DNA from: Pelagomonas calceolata
Lineage: Eukaryota > Sar > Pelagophyceae > Pelagomonadales > Pelagomonadaceae
Direction of reading: 5' to 3'
Assembly (NCBI GenBank): GCA_918797485.1
Contig: CAKKNE010000002.1
Coordinates: forward strand, 1,950,501 to 2,014,500
Length of the DNA: 64,000 nucleotides
Below, piece by piece: positions 41,025-49,256 of the stretch. Below the pieces are notes generated by a model. The model was not told the DNA's origin. It searched no databases and saw nothing but the letters and a program-made list of their open reading frames with translations. Numbering within the stretch: the first letter of the stretch is position 1; each line of letters opens with the position of its first letter. Position numbers and translations under genes: made by a program.

Positions 41025-41692
41025 CTAGAGGCTCGCGATGATCGCCTTGAGCTTGTTTTTCGCGACGGCGATCTGGTCCTTGGGCTCTTTAGTCTTGACC
41101 TGCGTGGGAACGGAGGAGTCGCGCGTCGATGGCGTGGAGCCTGACGCCATCGACGACACTGCAGCGCACCTTTCCGTTCCCAGGCTGGAAGTAGATGAAG
41201 TTGTTGTCGTAGACGTACCTGCCGGGAACCGCGCGTCGTCGCGGCGACGGAGTCGAAGCGTCGAAGGCAGTGTGTCGCGGCGATGGCGTCGCGGCGGCGT
41301 TTTTTGCCAGACGCGGCCTCGCACTGGTCCGTCAACTGGAGCGCCGACGACAGGTCCTCGGAGAGCTCAATTAATTCCGGGTCGCCGGCGCTGAGCGCCG
41401 CGGCGCGGATCCAGTTCTTGGAGTTGCCCGTTTTCCAGAGCTCGACTACTGGCGATTGCGCGAGCACCGTGCGCACGGCGTCCCACTTGCCGTCGTCGAC
41501 GAAGCCGCTCAGCGGCTGGAGCGCCTCGAGGACCTTCTCGGCGTCGGTCTTGGTCGAGGCGAGCGCCGGCGTCGGCACGAGCACAGGCACGACCGCGGCG
41601 AGCGACCCGCGCTGCAGCGTCTGCCGGCGCGAGAGCGCCATCGATGCCGTTTCGCGCATCACTGCTGCTGCAAGGATGGCAAGTCTAGCCAT
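41025..41692 (-). CDS. Thylakoid-lumen-type protein with twin-arginine leader (3 exons)
   Basis: Exons 41325-41692, 41170-41218 and 41025-41099 give 163 residues. The N-terminus has a hydrophobic start (MARLAILAAAVM), then SRRQTLQRGSLAAVVPVLVPTPALAS, a twin-arginine thylakoid signal with an AxA-like cleavage site. The mature part is helical (EKVLEALQPLSGFVDDGKWDAVRTVLAQSP), and the spliced C-terminus reads LTDQYVYDNNFIYFQPGNGKVKTKEPKDQIAVAKNKLKAIIASL across two introns. The size and lumenal targeting resemble PsbQ-like or other small lumen proteins of photosystem II, but the family is not certain. The 49 bp middle exon is supported only by frame and the plausible YDNNFIYFQPGNG block. Confidence 0.7.
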
Positions 41693-41821
41693 CACTGCAG
41701 TCTGGATGCAAAACTGCAACGATCAAGGTTGCACGATGCAGCAAGATAATAAACGCGACAGCTGCGCTCCGGGTGCTGGTTGTAAAGCCTGTTTTGCTCT
41801 CTGACCAAGGGCTTGAGCTCA

Positions 41822-41844
41822 CTAGTGTGTTACACGCCGCTAGC
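41822..41844. promoter_or_regulatory. Recurrent promoter palindrome, copy 6
   Basis: Sequence CTAGTGTGTTACACGCCGCTAGC, about 130 bp upstream of the lumen-protein ATG at 41692. It is also beyond the 3' end of the TauD-like gene at 41952. Confidence 0.55.
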
Positions 41845-41951
41845 CGGATCGCGTTGGACCGGCGGTTCACGTGGCCCGTCGTCGTCGTGGGAGCCCCTGT
41901 AGTTTTTTTACAAAATAAACACTTCTATGTACACGTGCGGGAGCCCAGATC

Positions 41952-42978
41952 TCAGGCGCCGTGAAGGACCGCCTCCCCCGCGAACTCGGCGCGGAAGAGC
42001 AGTCGCTGGTATTTGTCCGCATCGAATGGCGACGCCGCATGGAGTAGCTGGCGATTGTCCCATAGCACTAGGTCGCCCTTCTTCCAAGCGTGCGCGTAGA
42101 CGCCCGTCTCGATGACGCGCTCCGCGAGGCGGCGGACCATCGCGTCGCCCTCTTCGACCGTCCTGCCGGACCTGGCGGGCCACCCACTGCGCGGCAGTCT
42201 GCACACGCGCCGCGTGTTCTTCGGGTTCAGGTAGAGAGATAGGCGACCCGTGTCGGGGTGGCGTCGCACGAGCGGCCAGCAGACGTCCGGTTTTTTCGCC
42301 GCGTCGGCGGGCGTGATTTTCTGGCGCTTGGGATCCCGGCGCTCGAGGAGGTGCATGAAGCTCTCCCAGGAATGGACCGACGCGAGCGCTCCGAGCTCGG
42401 CGCGTTCGCTCTCCTCCAAGGCGTCGTAGCCGCGCGCGCACGACGCGAAGCGCGTCGCCGCGCCGACGGGCGGCAGCGCGTCGTCGAGCCAGGCCGGCGC
42501 GTACCTGCGGGGCGTCGTGACGATTTGCCGCGGACGAGGTGCGACGCCGGAGTCGGCACAGCGCGATGGCGCTCTTCGGAGCGGCGAGGAATGAGCCGTC
42601 CGTGTGCCACTCCTCGACGACGTTGAACGCGGGCTTGAATTCGCCGATCTGTTCGCCCTTCCGGCAGCCCTCGACTATTTCTCCGTCGCGCCTCGCGCGG
42701 TAATTTCCCAGGAGCGCCAGGTGCTGACAGCCTCGGACGCCTCGCGACTGGCCCGGCCAGCGGTCGTAGCGGATCAGGGCTCCGAAGTGCTTCGCGAAGC
42801 GTCCCAGCCCGCGCTCGAGCGCTTCCGGTGTCAGATCCTGGTCGCGCAGACATACCACGCCGCATCCATTATCACTCTCCATGGCGTCGTAGATGCGCCG
42901 GACGTCGTCGCCGGTCGCGTCGTCCAGGTCGCAGCCGATGACCTCGACGCCAAAGGGCCGCATGCTGCGAATCTCCAT
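41952..42978 (-). CDS. TauD/TfdA-family Fe(II)/2-oxoglutarate dioxygenase (2 exons)
   Basis: Exons 42560-42978 and 41952-42504 encode 323 residues from the ATG at 42978. The N-terminal MRPFGVEVIGCDLDD matches the start of taurine-dioxygenase-like enzymes. The iron ligands are His and Asp of WHTDGSFL and the distal His of LLHAASPFD, with an Arg nearby (YQRLLFR) for 2-oxoglutarate. The GDLVLWDNR block is typical. A 55 bp GT-AG intron separates SAIAL from YAPAWLDDALPP; without it the frame is lost. Family members hydroxylate sulfonates or related acids, but the substrate is unknown. The 5' end and promoter are partly duplicated upstream at 43303-43573. Confidence 0.8.
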
Positions 42979-43024
42979 GTTCGAAAGCGTCGACGCAGGG
43001 AGGGAGGCGTGCTCGGGCAGCCCT

Positions 43025-43067
43025 CAGCTTGTGGGCAGCAGCTTGTGGGCAGCCTCAGCTTGTGGGC
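43025..43067. repeat. Short tandem repeats in the TauD-like promoter
   Basis: Three imperfect copies of CAGCTTGTGGGCAGC. Only one copy remains in the duplicated block at 43429, so the expansion or loss happened after duplication. Confidence 0.6.
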
Positions 43068-43302
43068 TGTCTGGAATGCCGGACAGATGCGCGCGCGTCG
43101 TCGCTGCAGGATCACGCGCGGCGATTAGCCGTGGGTTAGAGGCCCGGCAACGATGAATGTACCACGGTGCTTTGGCATCACGAATTGTGAGAGGCTCTGC
43201 TGTGGTCCTCTGAGATTACACCGAGCACCGAGCGCAGGAACGGAACCGGGCGGTGACACGAGTCCTCAGGATCGGTGCGCCCAGCAAGCACTTTATGGCC
43301 TT

Positions 43303-43573
43303 CCATGGCGTCGTAGATGCGCGGACGTCGTCGCCGTTCGCGTCGTCCAGGTCGCAGCCGATGACCTCGACGCCAAAGGGCCGCATGCTGCGAATCTCCA
43401 TGTTCGAAAGCGTCGACGGTCGGTAAGACTTGTGGGCTGTCTGGAATGCCGGACAGATGCGCGCGCGTCGTCGCTGCAGGATCACGCGCGGCGATTAGCC
43501 GTGGGTTAGAGGCCCGGCAACGATGAATGTACCACGGTGCTTTGGCATCAAGGCTCTGCTGTGGTCCTCTGAG
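43303..43573 (-). pseudogene. Duplicated 5' end and promoter of the TauD-like gene
   Basis: Block 43303-43418 repeats 42879-42995, which carries the first ~35 codons (MEIRSMRPFGVEVIGCDLDDA) and the ATG. Block 43429-43573 repeats 43059-43214 of the promoter, with an 11 bp deletion. About 60 bp of repeats present in the original are replaced by GTCGGTAAGA here. The coding piece has one base lost near 43321 and ends after about 35 codons, so it cannot make the enzyme. Near-identity of the blocks indicates a recent tandem duplication. The gap 42979-43748 holds nothing else except the palindrome at 43612. Confidence 0.85.
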
Positions 43574-43611
43574 CGAGCTGAACCAGCGCCCAGCAAGCAG
43601 CGTTTCTCAGA

Positions 43612-43635
43612 CCTAGCGGTCGGTAAGACACTAGC
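43612..43635. promoter_or_regulatory. Recurrent promoter palindrome, copy 7
   Basis: Sequence CCTAGCGGTCGGTAAGACACTAGC, 114 bp upstream of the ATG at 43749. A partial copy, GGTCGGTAAGAC, also sits at about 43418-43429 inside the duplicated block. Confidence 0.6.
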
Positions 43636-43748
43636 AAGCACCAAGCAAAGTGCAAAGCGCTGCAGAGCTGTCTGTCTCGCGCTTAAGCCAACCACACGCG
43701 TCTAGAACTCGAGTAGCAAGGCTGCGGTCTCGCGTATCAGTGCAAAAG

Positions 43749-44633
43749 ATGAGATCGCCGCAACTCGTCTTGCTCGCCGCGAGCGTCGCGCACTCCTGGG
43801 CCGTCCCACCGACGCTAACGAAGCGGAGCCCCACGCTGCGCAGCCGGCACCTCGCTGTTAATGGAGGCACGGTCGTCGAGCGGCCGCCCTACGCGCTGTC
43901 TGGCTTGGAACGACCGACGCACCGAGGGGCCGTCATGGGCTTTTTGCACAACACGGGCGCGTGGTACGCTCTGTCGGCGGCCTACGTCGCGGCGGCCTTG
44001 AAGCAGCTTCAACCATCATCGTTCTACCCGTCCTTCCTGAGGATAGCTTTAGTGGCGGCGTCGTCCTACTCCATTTATATATCGGACTGTTATCATAATG
44101 CCGACAAACGGAGGGAAGGCGTGTCCGAGGAAGGAGAGTTAGCTGTATTAAGGAAGGACTACCTCGGCATCTCCCTCATCCTGTCGACGAATACGTGGTT
44201 GTGGGCTCATAATTTAGGTGGTTCTCCCATCCTAAATAAGCTTTGTGTAGCAGCTACGGCGTGTACGGCGAACGTGGCCTTCCAGTCGTTCTGTGTGGTC
44301 AATAAATACATCGGTCACGTATTGATAAAACTGACCTTCGCGACGCAGTTCGTGGCCATCCTCGGGACCCTATGTTTGATCGCGGCGAAGTCACCGATCT
44401 CCGCGTGCGCCTGGATCTACGCGGCCTACGCGCCGGGCTTTGTGATTTACGCGACCAAGTTCCCGAAGAACAAAAAGTGGGGCTACCACGAGTGGTTCCA
44501 CGTTTCGGTGCTCATGGGCAACCTCGTGTCGATGGGCTTCGACCTCGGTATTCTTGGTTTGTTCAAGCCCTGCGCGGAGGGCGTCGCCTGCGCGTCGCTG
44601 GCGTCGCGGCTGACCTTCGGGCTGCTGCCCTGA
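43749..44633 (+). CDS. CREST-type (hemolysin III/PAQR-like) membrane protein
   Basis: A 294-residue protein from the ATG at 43749. A hydrophobic leader (LVLLAASVAHSWAVP) and a following Arg-rich stretch suggest a plastid or secretory signal. Seven hydrophobic segments follow. The CREST hydrolase hallmarks are SDCYHNAD (Ser-x3-His with a nearby Asp) near residue 115 and HEWFHVSVLMGN (His-x3-His) near 255, as in PAQR, hemolysin III and alkaline ceramidases. These residues bind zinc in known members. Between them are ISLILSTNTWLWAHNLGG and VNKYIGHVLIKLTF. A lipid hydrolase role is inferred; the substrate is unknown. Confidence 0.65.
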   Translation: MRSPQLVLLAASVAHSWAVPPTLTKRSPTLRSRHLAVNGGTVVERPPYALSGLERPTHRGAVMGFLHNTGAWYALSAAYVAAALKQLQPSSFYPSFLRIALVAASSYSIYISDCYHNADKRREGVSEEGELAVLRKDYLGISLILSTNTWLWAHNLGGSPILNKLCVAATACTANVAFQSFCVVNKYIGHVLIKLTFATQFVAILGTLCLIAAKSPISACAWIYAAYAPGFVIYATKFPKNKKWGYHEWFHVSVLMGNLVSMGFDLGILGLFKPCAEGVACASLASRLTFGLLP

Positions 44634-44693
44634 CGCGGCGTGTCTCAACGCCATCGCCGCGAGGACAGATATGTTTAATTAATTTTACTACTA

Positions 44694-45341
44694 CTACTTC
44701 TTGACGACCCCGACCTGCGCCGCTCGAATGGTCCGGCCCTTCATCGTGAAGCCCGTCTTCACGACCTGGCCCACGGTCCCCGCCTCTTTGTCTTCGTCGG
44801 GGTACTCAAACAACGCTTCATGCAGCCCGGGGTCGAAGGCGTCACCAACCGCGCCAAACTCCTCGACGCCCTGCGCGCCGAAGGCCTTGACTAATTGGCC
44901 CCGCGTGAGTTCCACGCCCTCGATCAAGGATTCCAGCGACGCGTCGTCGCCCTTTGCTGCTTCTAAAGCATATCCCAGACTGTCGGAGACGTCCAACAGA
45001 CTCTTCGCGAAGCCCTGCGACGCAAAGTCCTTCGCGGCCTGGACGTCCCGCCTCGCAATCCTTCGCGTGTTCTCCTGCTCGGCGATAGCGCGCAGCAGCT
45101 GGTCTTTTAGGTCCTTCTTCTCGTTCTCGAGCTTCTCGAGCGCGGCCGCGGCCTCGTCAACTGGTTCCGCCTCGTCGGCGTCCGGCGCCGGCGCCGCGGC
45201 TTCTTCCTCCTTATCAGTATCGTCCTTCGTGCTCAGCGCGCGCCAGCATTGTCGCCTACTGCGTGGTGCCGCAAGGCAGGGTGACCGCACGCTGCGCTGC
45301 AAGGCGCGGCTCGCCGTGCGCGCGAGCAGCAAGGAGGCCAT
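44694..45341 (-). CDS. Mitochondrial GrpE nucleotide-exchange factor
   Basis: A 215-residue protein from the ATG at 45341 (the longer frame begins at GTG). The Arg-rich leader ASLLLARTASRALQRSVRSP is mitochondrial-type. Then come an acidic linker, the long GrpE helix (ALEKLENEKKDLKDQLLRAIAEQENTRRIARRD) and the beta-domain block FDPGLHEALFEYPDEDKEAGTVGQVVKTGFTMKGRTIRAAQVGV. GrpE releases ADP from mitochondrial Hsp70 during protein import and folding. The length is typical. It is 60 bp from the converging neighbour and diverges from the WWE gene. Confidence 0.92.
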   Translation of the reverse strand: MASLLLARTASRALQRSVRSPCLAAPRSRRQCWRALSTKDDTDKEEEAAAPAPDADEAEPVDEAAAALEKLENEKKDLKDQLLRAIAEQENTRRIARRDVQAAKDFASQGFAKSLLDVSDSLGYALEAAKGDDASLESLIEGVELTRGQLVKAFGAQGVEEFGAVGDAFDPGLHEALFEYPDEDKEAGTVGQVVKTGFTMKGRTIRAAQVGVVKK

Positions 45342-45707
45342 CGATGCGACGGCTGGCTTAAGCACGACGTATAATGACGCTCTTGCACGTCCTCAAGGGC
45401 AACTTTTTGTATCGTCGAGCAAGAATACCCGCACGACTTTTAGGCACTTTTCCACCCTCCCACCCGTGCCAGGCCTCGCCAGGCCTCGAATCAGGCCTCG
45501 ATAAGCCCCCTCCGAGAGCCAAACTCCTTCCTCATACTAGAATACCTCTCCCAAACTTTTTGCGCGCTGCTATCTCAGGCAGCCCCAAGCACCGCCGCGC
45601 CGCGCGACTACACGACAGCCCCCCGCACCACCGCCGCGCGCCCGCGCGCCCCTCAGCCAGCCACCACGGGGTTCTTCGGCAGCTCCAGGCCCAAGCCCAA
45701 GCCCAAC
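45342..45707. other. Divergent promoter region, no gene seen
   Basis: The gap between the GrpE ATG (45341) and the WWE-protein ATG (45708) holds no gene. A CATACTAG sequence near 45534 is not a convincing motif copy. Confidence 0.4.
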
Positions 45708-46457
45708 ATGCTCTTCGAGGAGACCGAGGCCGAGCCCACGGGCCCGGACCTCCGGCCCGATACCGAGTTCATGTGGTACTGGGAGGAGGACGGCCATCGG
45801 GTGAAGAACCATCACACCTGGGACAAGCAGGGCAACTTCATTGCCTATCCGCCGAAGGTGTCGACGTACCTCGAGCAGCAGTGGACGACGGGCCAAAGTG
45901 CGGACAACCTCCAGATCACTTACAAGCCCTTCCACTCGCACACGGGCTTCTCCTACAAGGTCTGCTTCCAGGACATGAACCAGATCAATAAAGGGACCGG
46001 GTATCGCAGAAAAATTATGCGGCGCCAGAACCCGAACTACGTCGCGCCCATCGCGTCGGCGGAACCGGTCATGGCCACAGCAGTACCTATTGAAGAAGGC
46101 ATGGGCGGGCTAGCCGTCAGCAACTTTGGGGGCCTACCGCAGCCTCCGGAGGATCTATTTTCCTATGCCTTGCAGTCCATCTCCCTGAAGGACTTCGAGG
46201 CCAAGACCAAGGGCACGAACCTGGACCACTCGTCCAAGGCCATGGGCGGCACGTTGTTGACGTGGGCCGCGGAGTTCCACCGGGTCGATTTGTGCCAGTC
46301 GCTCTTGGATAGAGGTGCCGATGCGAATTCTAGGGACTGGACGACGGACCAGTCCGCTTTAGGCTGGGCGACGTCGACGCCCGTGCACGGCGAGGAGATG
46401 CCGCCCTGCGACCGCGCGGCCACGCTCGCGCTATTGAAGGCGCGCGGGGCGCGCTAG
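45708..46457 (+). CDS. WWE domain protein with ankyrin-like C-terminus
   Basis: A 249-residue frame from the ATG at 45708; upstream in-frame sequence (TGFFGSSRPKPKPN) is open but has no ATG I can see. Residues about 20-105 form a WWE domain: FMWYWEEDGHRVKNH, the central ITYKPFHSH and the end YKVCFQDMNQINKGTGYRRKIMRR. WWE domains bind iso-ADP-ribose in poly(ADP-ribose) chains and often occur in E3 ligases and PARPs. The C-terminal 75 residues resemble ankyrin repeats (GTLLTWAAEFHRVDLCQSLLDRGADANSRDW). No catalytic domain is visible, so it is probably an adaptor. Confidence 0.75.
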   Translation: MLFEETEAEPTGPDLRPDTEFMWYWEEDGHRVKNHHTWDKQGNFIAYPPKVSTYLEQQWTTGQSADNLQITYKPFHSHTGFSYKVCFQDMNQINKGTGYRRKIMRRQNPNYVAPIASAEPVMATAVPIEEGMGGLAVSNFGGLPQPPEDLFSYALQSISLKDFEAKTKGTNLDHSSKAMGGTLLTWAAEFHRVDLCQSLLDRGADANSRDWTTDQSALGWATSTPVHGEEMPPCDRAATLALLKARGAR

Positions 46458-46568
46458 ACCACATCCCTCCCCGTCATCGAGAAGACATCCCCGTTCCTTT
46501 TCCTAATTTCTTTTTGAGTCACTCTCGACGCCGCCGCCGCGCCCCCAGAAGTCTAGTAGGAGCACCTC

Positions 46569-47246
46569 TTACGCCGGCGTCGCCTCAGCCAGCACCACGG
46601 CCGGGTCGTCGTCGGGGATCACCGACGCCTGCATGAGGTCGAAGCACAGCAGGAGCGTATGGGGCGAGTCGCAGACCTCCAGCTTCCGATCGCGACACAA
46701 GTCGGCGCACCGCGCGACGAACCAGTGTTCCAATTCGAGCAGCGGCACGCGCATCGTCGAGTCCCTGCCCGCCTTCCGGAAGGCGTCGTCGGCGTGCTGC
46801 AGGACGTCCTCGTCCTGCGGCAGCGACCCGCGCCGCGTCGCGAGGCAGCAGCCCGCGAGCACGGTCAACAGCGCGACGACGACCTCGTCATACGACAGGG
46901 ACCCGACCTGATTAAAGTCGAAGAGCCGCAGCACGAAGTTCGCCTTGCCCTCCAAGGACCCCTGCGAGACGACCGCGAGGCCGCCGAGCACCTCGAGCGC
47001 GTTCACCTCTCCCCCAGAATCGTACTCCGCGAACCTAGGCCAAATCATGTCGCCGACGACGTCCTTCTTCGCGTCGGGGAAGATGGCCCGGACGATTTCT
47101 TTTATTTCTTTTCTGTGCAGCCCGAAGCCGTGGGCTCCAGCTTGATGTCTCCGCCACAAGGCTTCCACATGTTCCAAACTCCAGGTCGTCGGGTCGTTGT
47201 CTATGACTTGAATCGTGCGCTGGACGCCGGACTCGAGGTTGCCCAT
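46569..47246 (-). CDS. N-myristoylatable EF-hand-type protein
   Basis: A 225-residue protein from the ATG at 47246. MGNLES is a good N-myristoylation start. The rest has paired EF-hand-like helices in the manner of recoverin/calcineurin-B-like proteins (AIFPDAKKDVVGDMIWPRFAEYDSGGEVNALEVLGGLAVV; FVLRLFDFNQVGSLSYDEVVVALLTVL). Loop residues are degenerate (YDSGGEVNALE, DFNQVGSLSYDE), so calcium binding may be weak. A membrane-linked calcium sensor is inferred. A promoter palindrome lies 170 bp upstream at 47416. Confidence 0.65.
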   Translation of the reverse strand: MGNLESGVQRTIQVIDNDPTTWSLEHVEALWRRHQAGAHGFGLHRKEIKEIVRAIFPDAKKDVVGDMIWPRFAEYDSGGEVNALEVLGGLAVVSQGSLEGKANFVLRLFDFNQVGSLSYDEVVVALLTVLAGCCLATRRGSLPQDEDVLQHADDAFRKAGRDSTMRVPLLELEHWFVARCADLCRDRKLEVCDSPHTLLLCFDLMQASVIPDDDPAVVLAEATPA

Positions 47247-47415
47247 GGTTAGTAGGTGCTCTTGGTGGGATAGCTGGGCGTGTCGGTGGCGTGGAGGCAG
47301 CCCCAAAAGTTCTGCGCGCTTTGCGTGGGATACGTACGGCAGCTTCTGGTTCTCTGGTCGTCGAGAGGCTGCTCAGACGACACACAGCGGCCAACTTTGG
47401 CGCTGGCCGCTTTCC

Positions 47416-47438
47416 CTAGTGTGTCAATAGACGCTAGC
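47416..47438. promoter_or_regulatory. Recurrent promoter palindrome, copy 8
   Basis: Sequence CTAGTGTGTCAATAGACGCTAGC, between divergent ATGs at 47246 (170 bp) and 47544 (106 bp). Confidence 0.55.
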
Positions 47439-47543
47439 TAGCTGCCAGTGCAAACCAGGCCCAGCGGCCATTCCAAGGCACTACGCGTTGTGCGCGGTCG
47501 CGGTACTGTTTTGGACAGCGCCTCCAAAACCCTCGGAGCAGTC

Positions 47544-48089
47544 ATGCGTCTCGTCAGCACGCTAGCACTGCTGAGGGCAGCGCCAGCCAGTGCTCTGGCG
47601 CCCATCGAGCGCCGCACCCTCCTCAAGGGCGCCGCCGCGGCATCCACCATCAGCGCAGCACCCGCGCTGGCCAAAGGCAGCGTGGGCGGCCCAAGCGTCA
47701 AGCTCTGCGACGGCACGCAGTTTCCCGTGGCCAGCTTCGGCCTCCAGGTCTACGACGACGAGGCGGCCTACAAGTACACGACGCTCGCATTAGAGTGCGG
47801 CTACCGGAACTTCTTCGCCAGCGTGCTCGCGGGCAACCAGAAGGGCTTCGGGAAGGCTGTAAGGAATTCGGGCATTCCCCGGGACGAGTTATATATATGC
47901 GGCTCCGTGCTCTCGAATCGAGCGCGGGGCGAGGAGGCCGCCTTCCAATCGACCAAGCGAGGCTGCGACGCGAACTTTAGGGATTTGAATATCGGAAAGC
48001 TCGACATGATCATGCTCGACTACTCTGGAGCGGGACCGCCGACGCGGTCCGTTCGTGCTTTGGGAGGGTCGTCCGAGGTCGTTTCCTAG
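47544..48089 (+). pseudogene. 5' half of a split aldo/keto-reductase-like gene
   Basis: The frame encodes 160 residues matching the first half of the intact copy at 49257-50213 (MRLVSTLALL..., APIERRTLLKGAAAASTISAAPALA, KLCDGTQFPVASFGLQVYDDE, through NIGKLDMIMLDY). At 48027 homology stops, and a 20-residue unrelated tail follows to a stop at 48089. The matching 3' half lies at 51113-51617. There is no GT near the break that would join the halves, so it is probably a disrupted gene, although a truncated protein could be made. About 100 bp of promoter are also shared with the intact copy. Confidence 0.75.
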
Positions 48090-48140
48090 AATGATGGCGC
48101 TGGGTGGTTTCTTTTTGATTTTTGAGCCGGTTCCGGCGGG
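48058..48140 (+). repeat. Left arm of an imperfect inverted repeat
   Basis: Starts just after the broken AKR half. It contains TTTCCTAGAATGATGGCGCTGG and GGTTTCTTTTTGATTTTTGAG, and pairs in reverse complement with 50985-51067 at roughly 70-75% by eye. Both arms start an MMA..GGFF..FE reading frame that diverges after about 25 codons. Confidence 0.6.
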
Positions 48141-49189
48141 GTCGGAGATCCCGAGAGGGCCTCGGTGGGTTCGGGGCGAAGGGCGGTGCTGGGGCGGTCC
48201 GGAGCGGTGGCGGGACCGCTCTCGACGCCGTCGGCGCGGCGCCGGTGCCTTGGATGCTCTGGAGGTCTTTAGGGGTGCACGGGCGCCGTCCGCGGCGCCG
48301 GCGGGGTCGCGAGGGCCCTTCGGGCAGCCTACGGTGAAGAACGGCGCCGGAACGGGCACGGCGGTGTGTGATCGAGGGCCCTGTACGCCTGTCGACGCGG
48401 CGGCGCCCTGGATGTGGTCTGGAGCCCTGGCGTGCCGCCGGCCGGTTCATGACGTGGACTGTGGAGCGTAGCTTTGTCAGAATCCGTTGACAACGATCAC
48501 TTTTATAGGGATCGGGCCGAGGTCGAAATGTCCTCAAGCCCAACTCCGCTTAAACGAGCTATCGAAGAGGTGTGCAATGGTCGCGCGGCCGTCAAGCTGT
48601 CCCAGGCGAGGCGTATACGTACGGCTCGTGGCGCGGCGTTTTCGACTGCCTGAGGCCCCGGCGGGACGTCGTCGATGCCGTCGACGCGGACGAAGCCATT
48701 GATGGGTGCTCGGAGCCGTGCCTCTGGCGGCTACAGCTACACATTACGTCTCGCGGCGAGGTCCTACGCCAGCGAAGGCGGCGGCCCGGACGACTAGTTT
48801 TTGCTAATAATTGCTGTGTGTCTCGACTGCGAACTCCTTATGAGCGCTGGGGGAAAGAGGAAACGACACGCGGAGGATGTCGGCCATGCCCCAGGCCCGG
48901 CCTTCGCTGCTGGGCCCCCGCTCCACCCGGAAGGTGCAGCCGGTCCAGTCGTCGCGCGCCTCGTTCTTGTGGTTGTTCTCGTCCGTCGCCATGGTCCTCT
49001 GCGCCGCGCTGGCGCCGTAGACGGCCGCCGCCCCAGATCGTTCTGCGCTCTGCGATTTTTTTGATTCGCAAAGGGGCCTCGCGCCCCCCGGCCGGGTCCG
49101 CGGCGCGGGCGCGGCCCGGGAGGGCTCGGGGGCCTTGGGGGAGGTACTACTACGGAATTACTAGTCGCTGGAGGCGTCGGGGACTGTTG
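48141..49189. other. Degenerate spacer inside the rearranged AKR locus
   Basis: No confident gene. A 62-codon minus-strand ATG frame at 48804-48992 (MATDENNHKNEARDDWTGCTF..., GMADILRVSF) has sensible composition and could be a small gene or exon remnant. A plus-strand frame at 48572-49255 is mostly low-complexity but ends in the LRR-tail fragment. The rest is unexplained. Confidence 0.4.
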
Positions 49190-49252
49190 CCGCGCGGGCC
49201 GGCACCCCGTTTAGATGTTGCCATGCTGGATGATGGACGACCAATAGTTCAT
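49190..49252 (+). pseudogene. Fragment of the LRR gene 3' end
   Basis: About 60 bp ending near 49252 resemble the last 18 codons of the LRR gene at 51625 (RAARPAPGLDVAMLDDRRP): the fragment encodes LDVAMLDDGRP in one frame. Its position just past the 3' end of the inverted AKR copy mirrors the AKR-LRR junction at 51617-51625, so it was co-duplicated with the AKR gene. Confidence 0.7.
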
Positions 49253-49256
49253 TAAT

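Noticed and set aside
48572-49255. Plus-strand frame of 227 codons in the rearranged spacer
   Set aside because: Mostly biased sequence. Only its last codons match anything (LRR-gene tail fragment), and no start or domain supports a gene.
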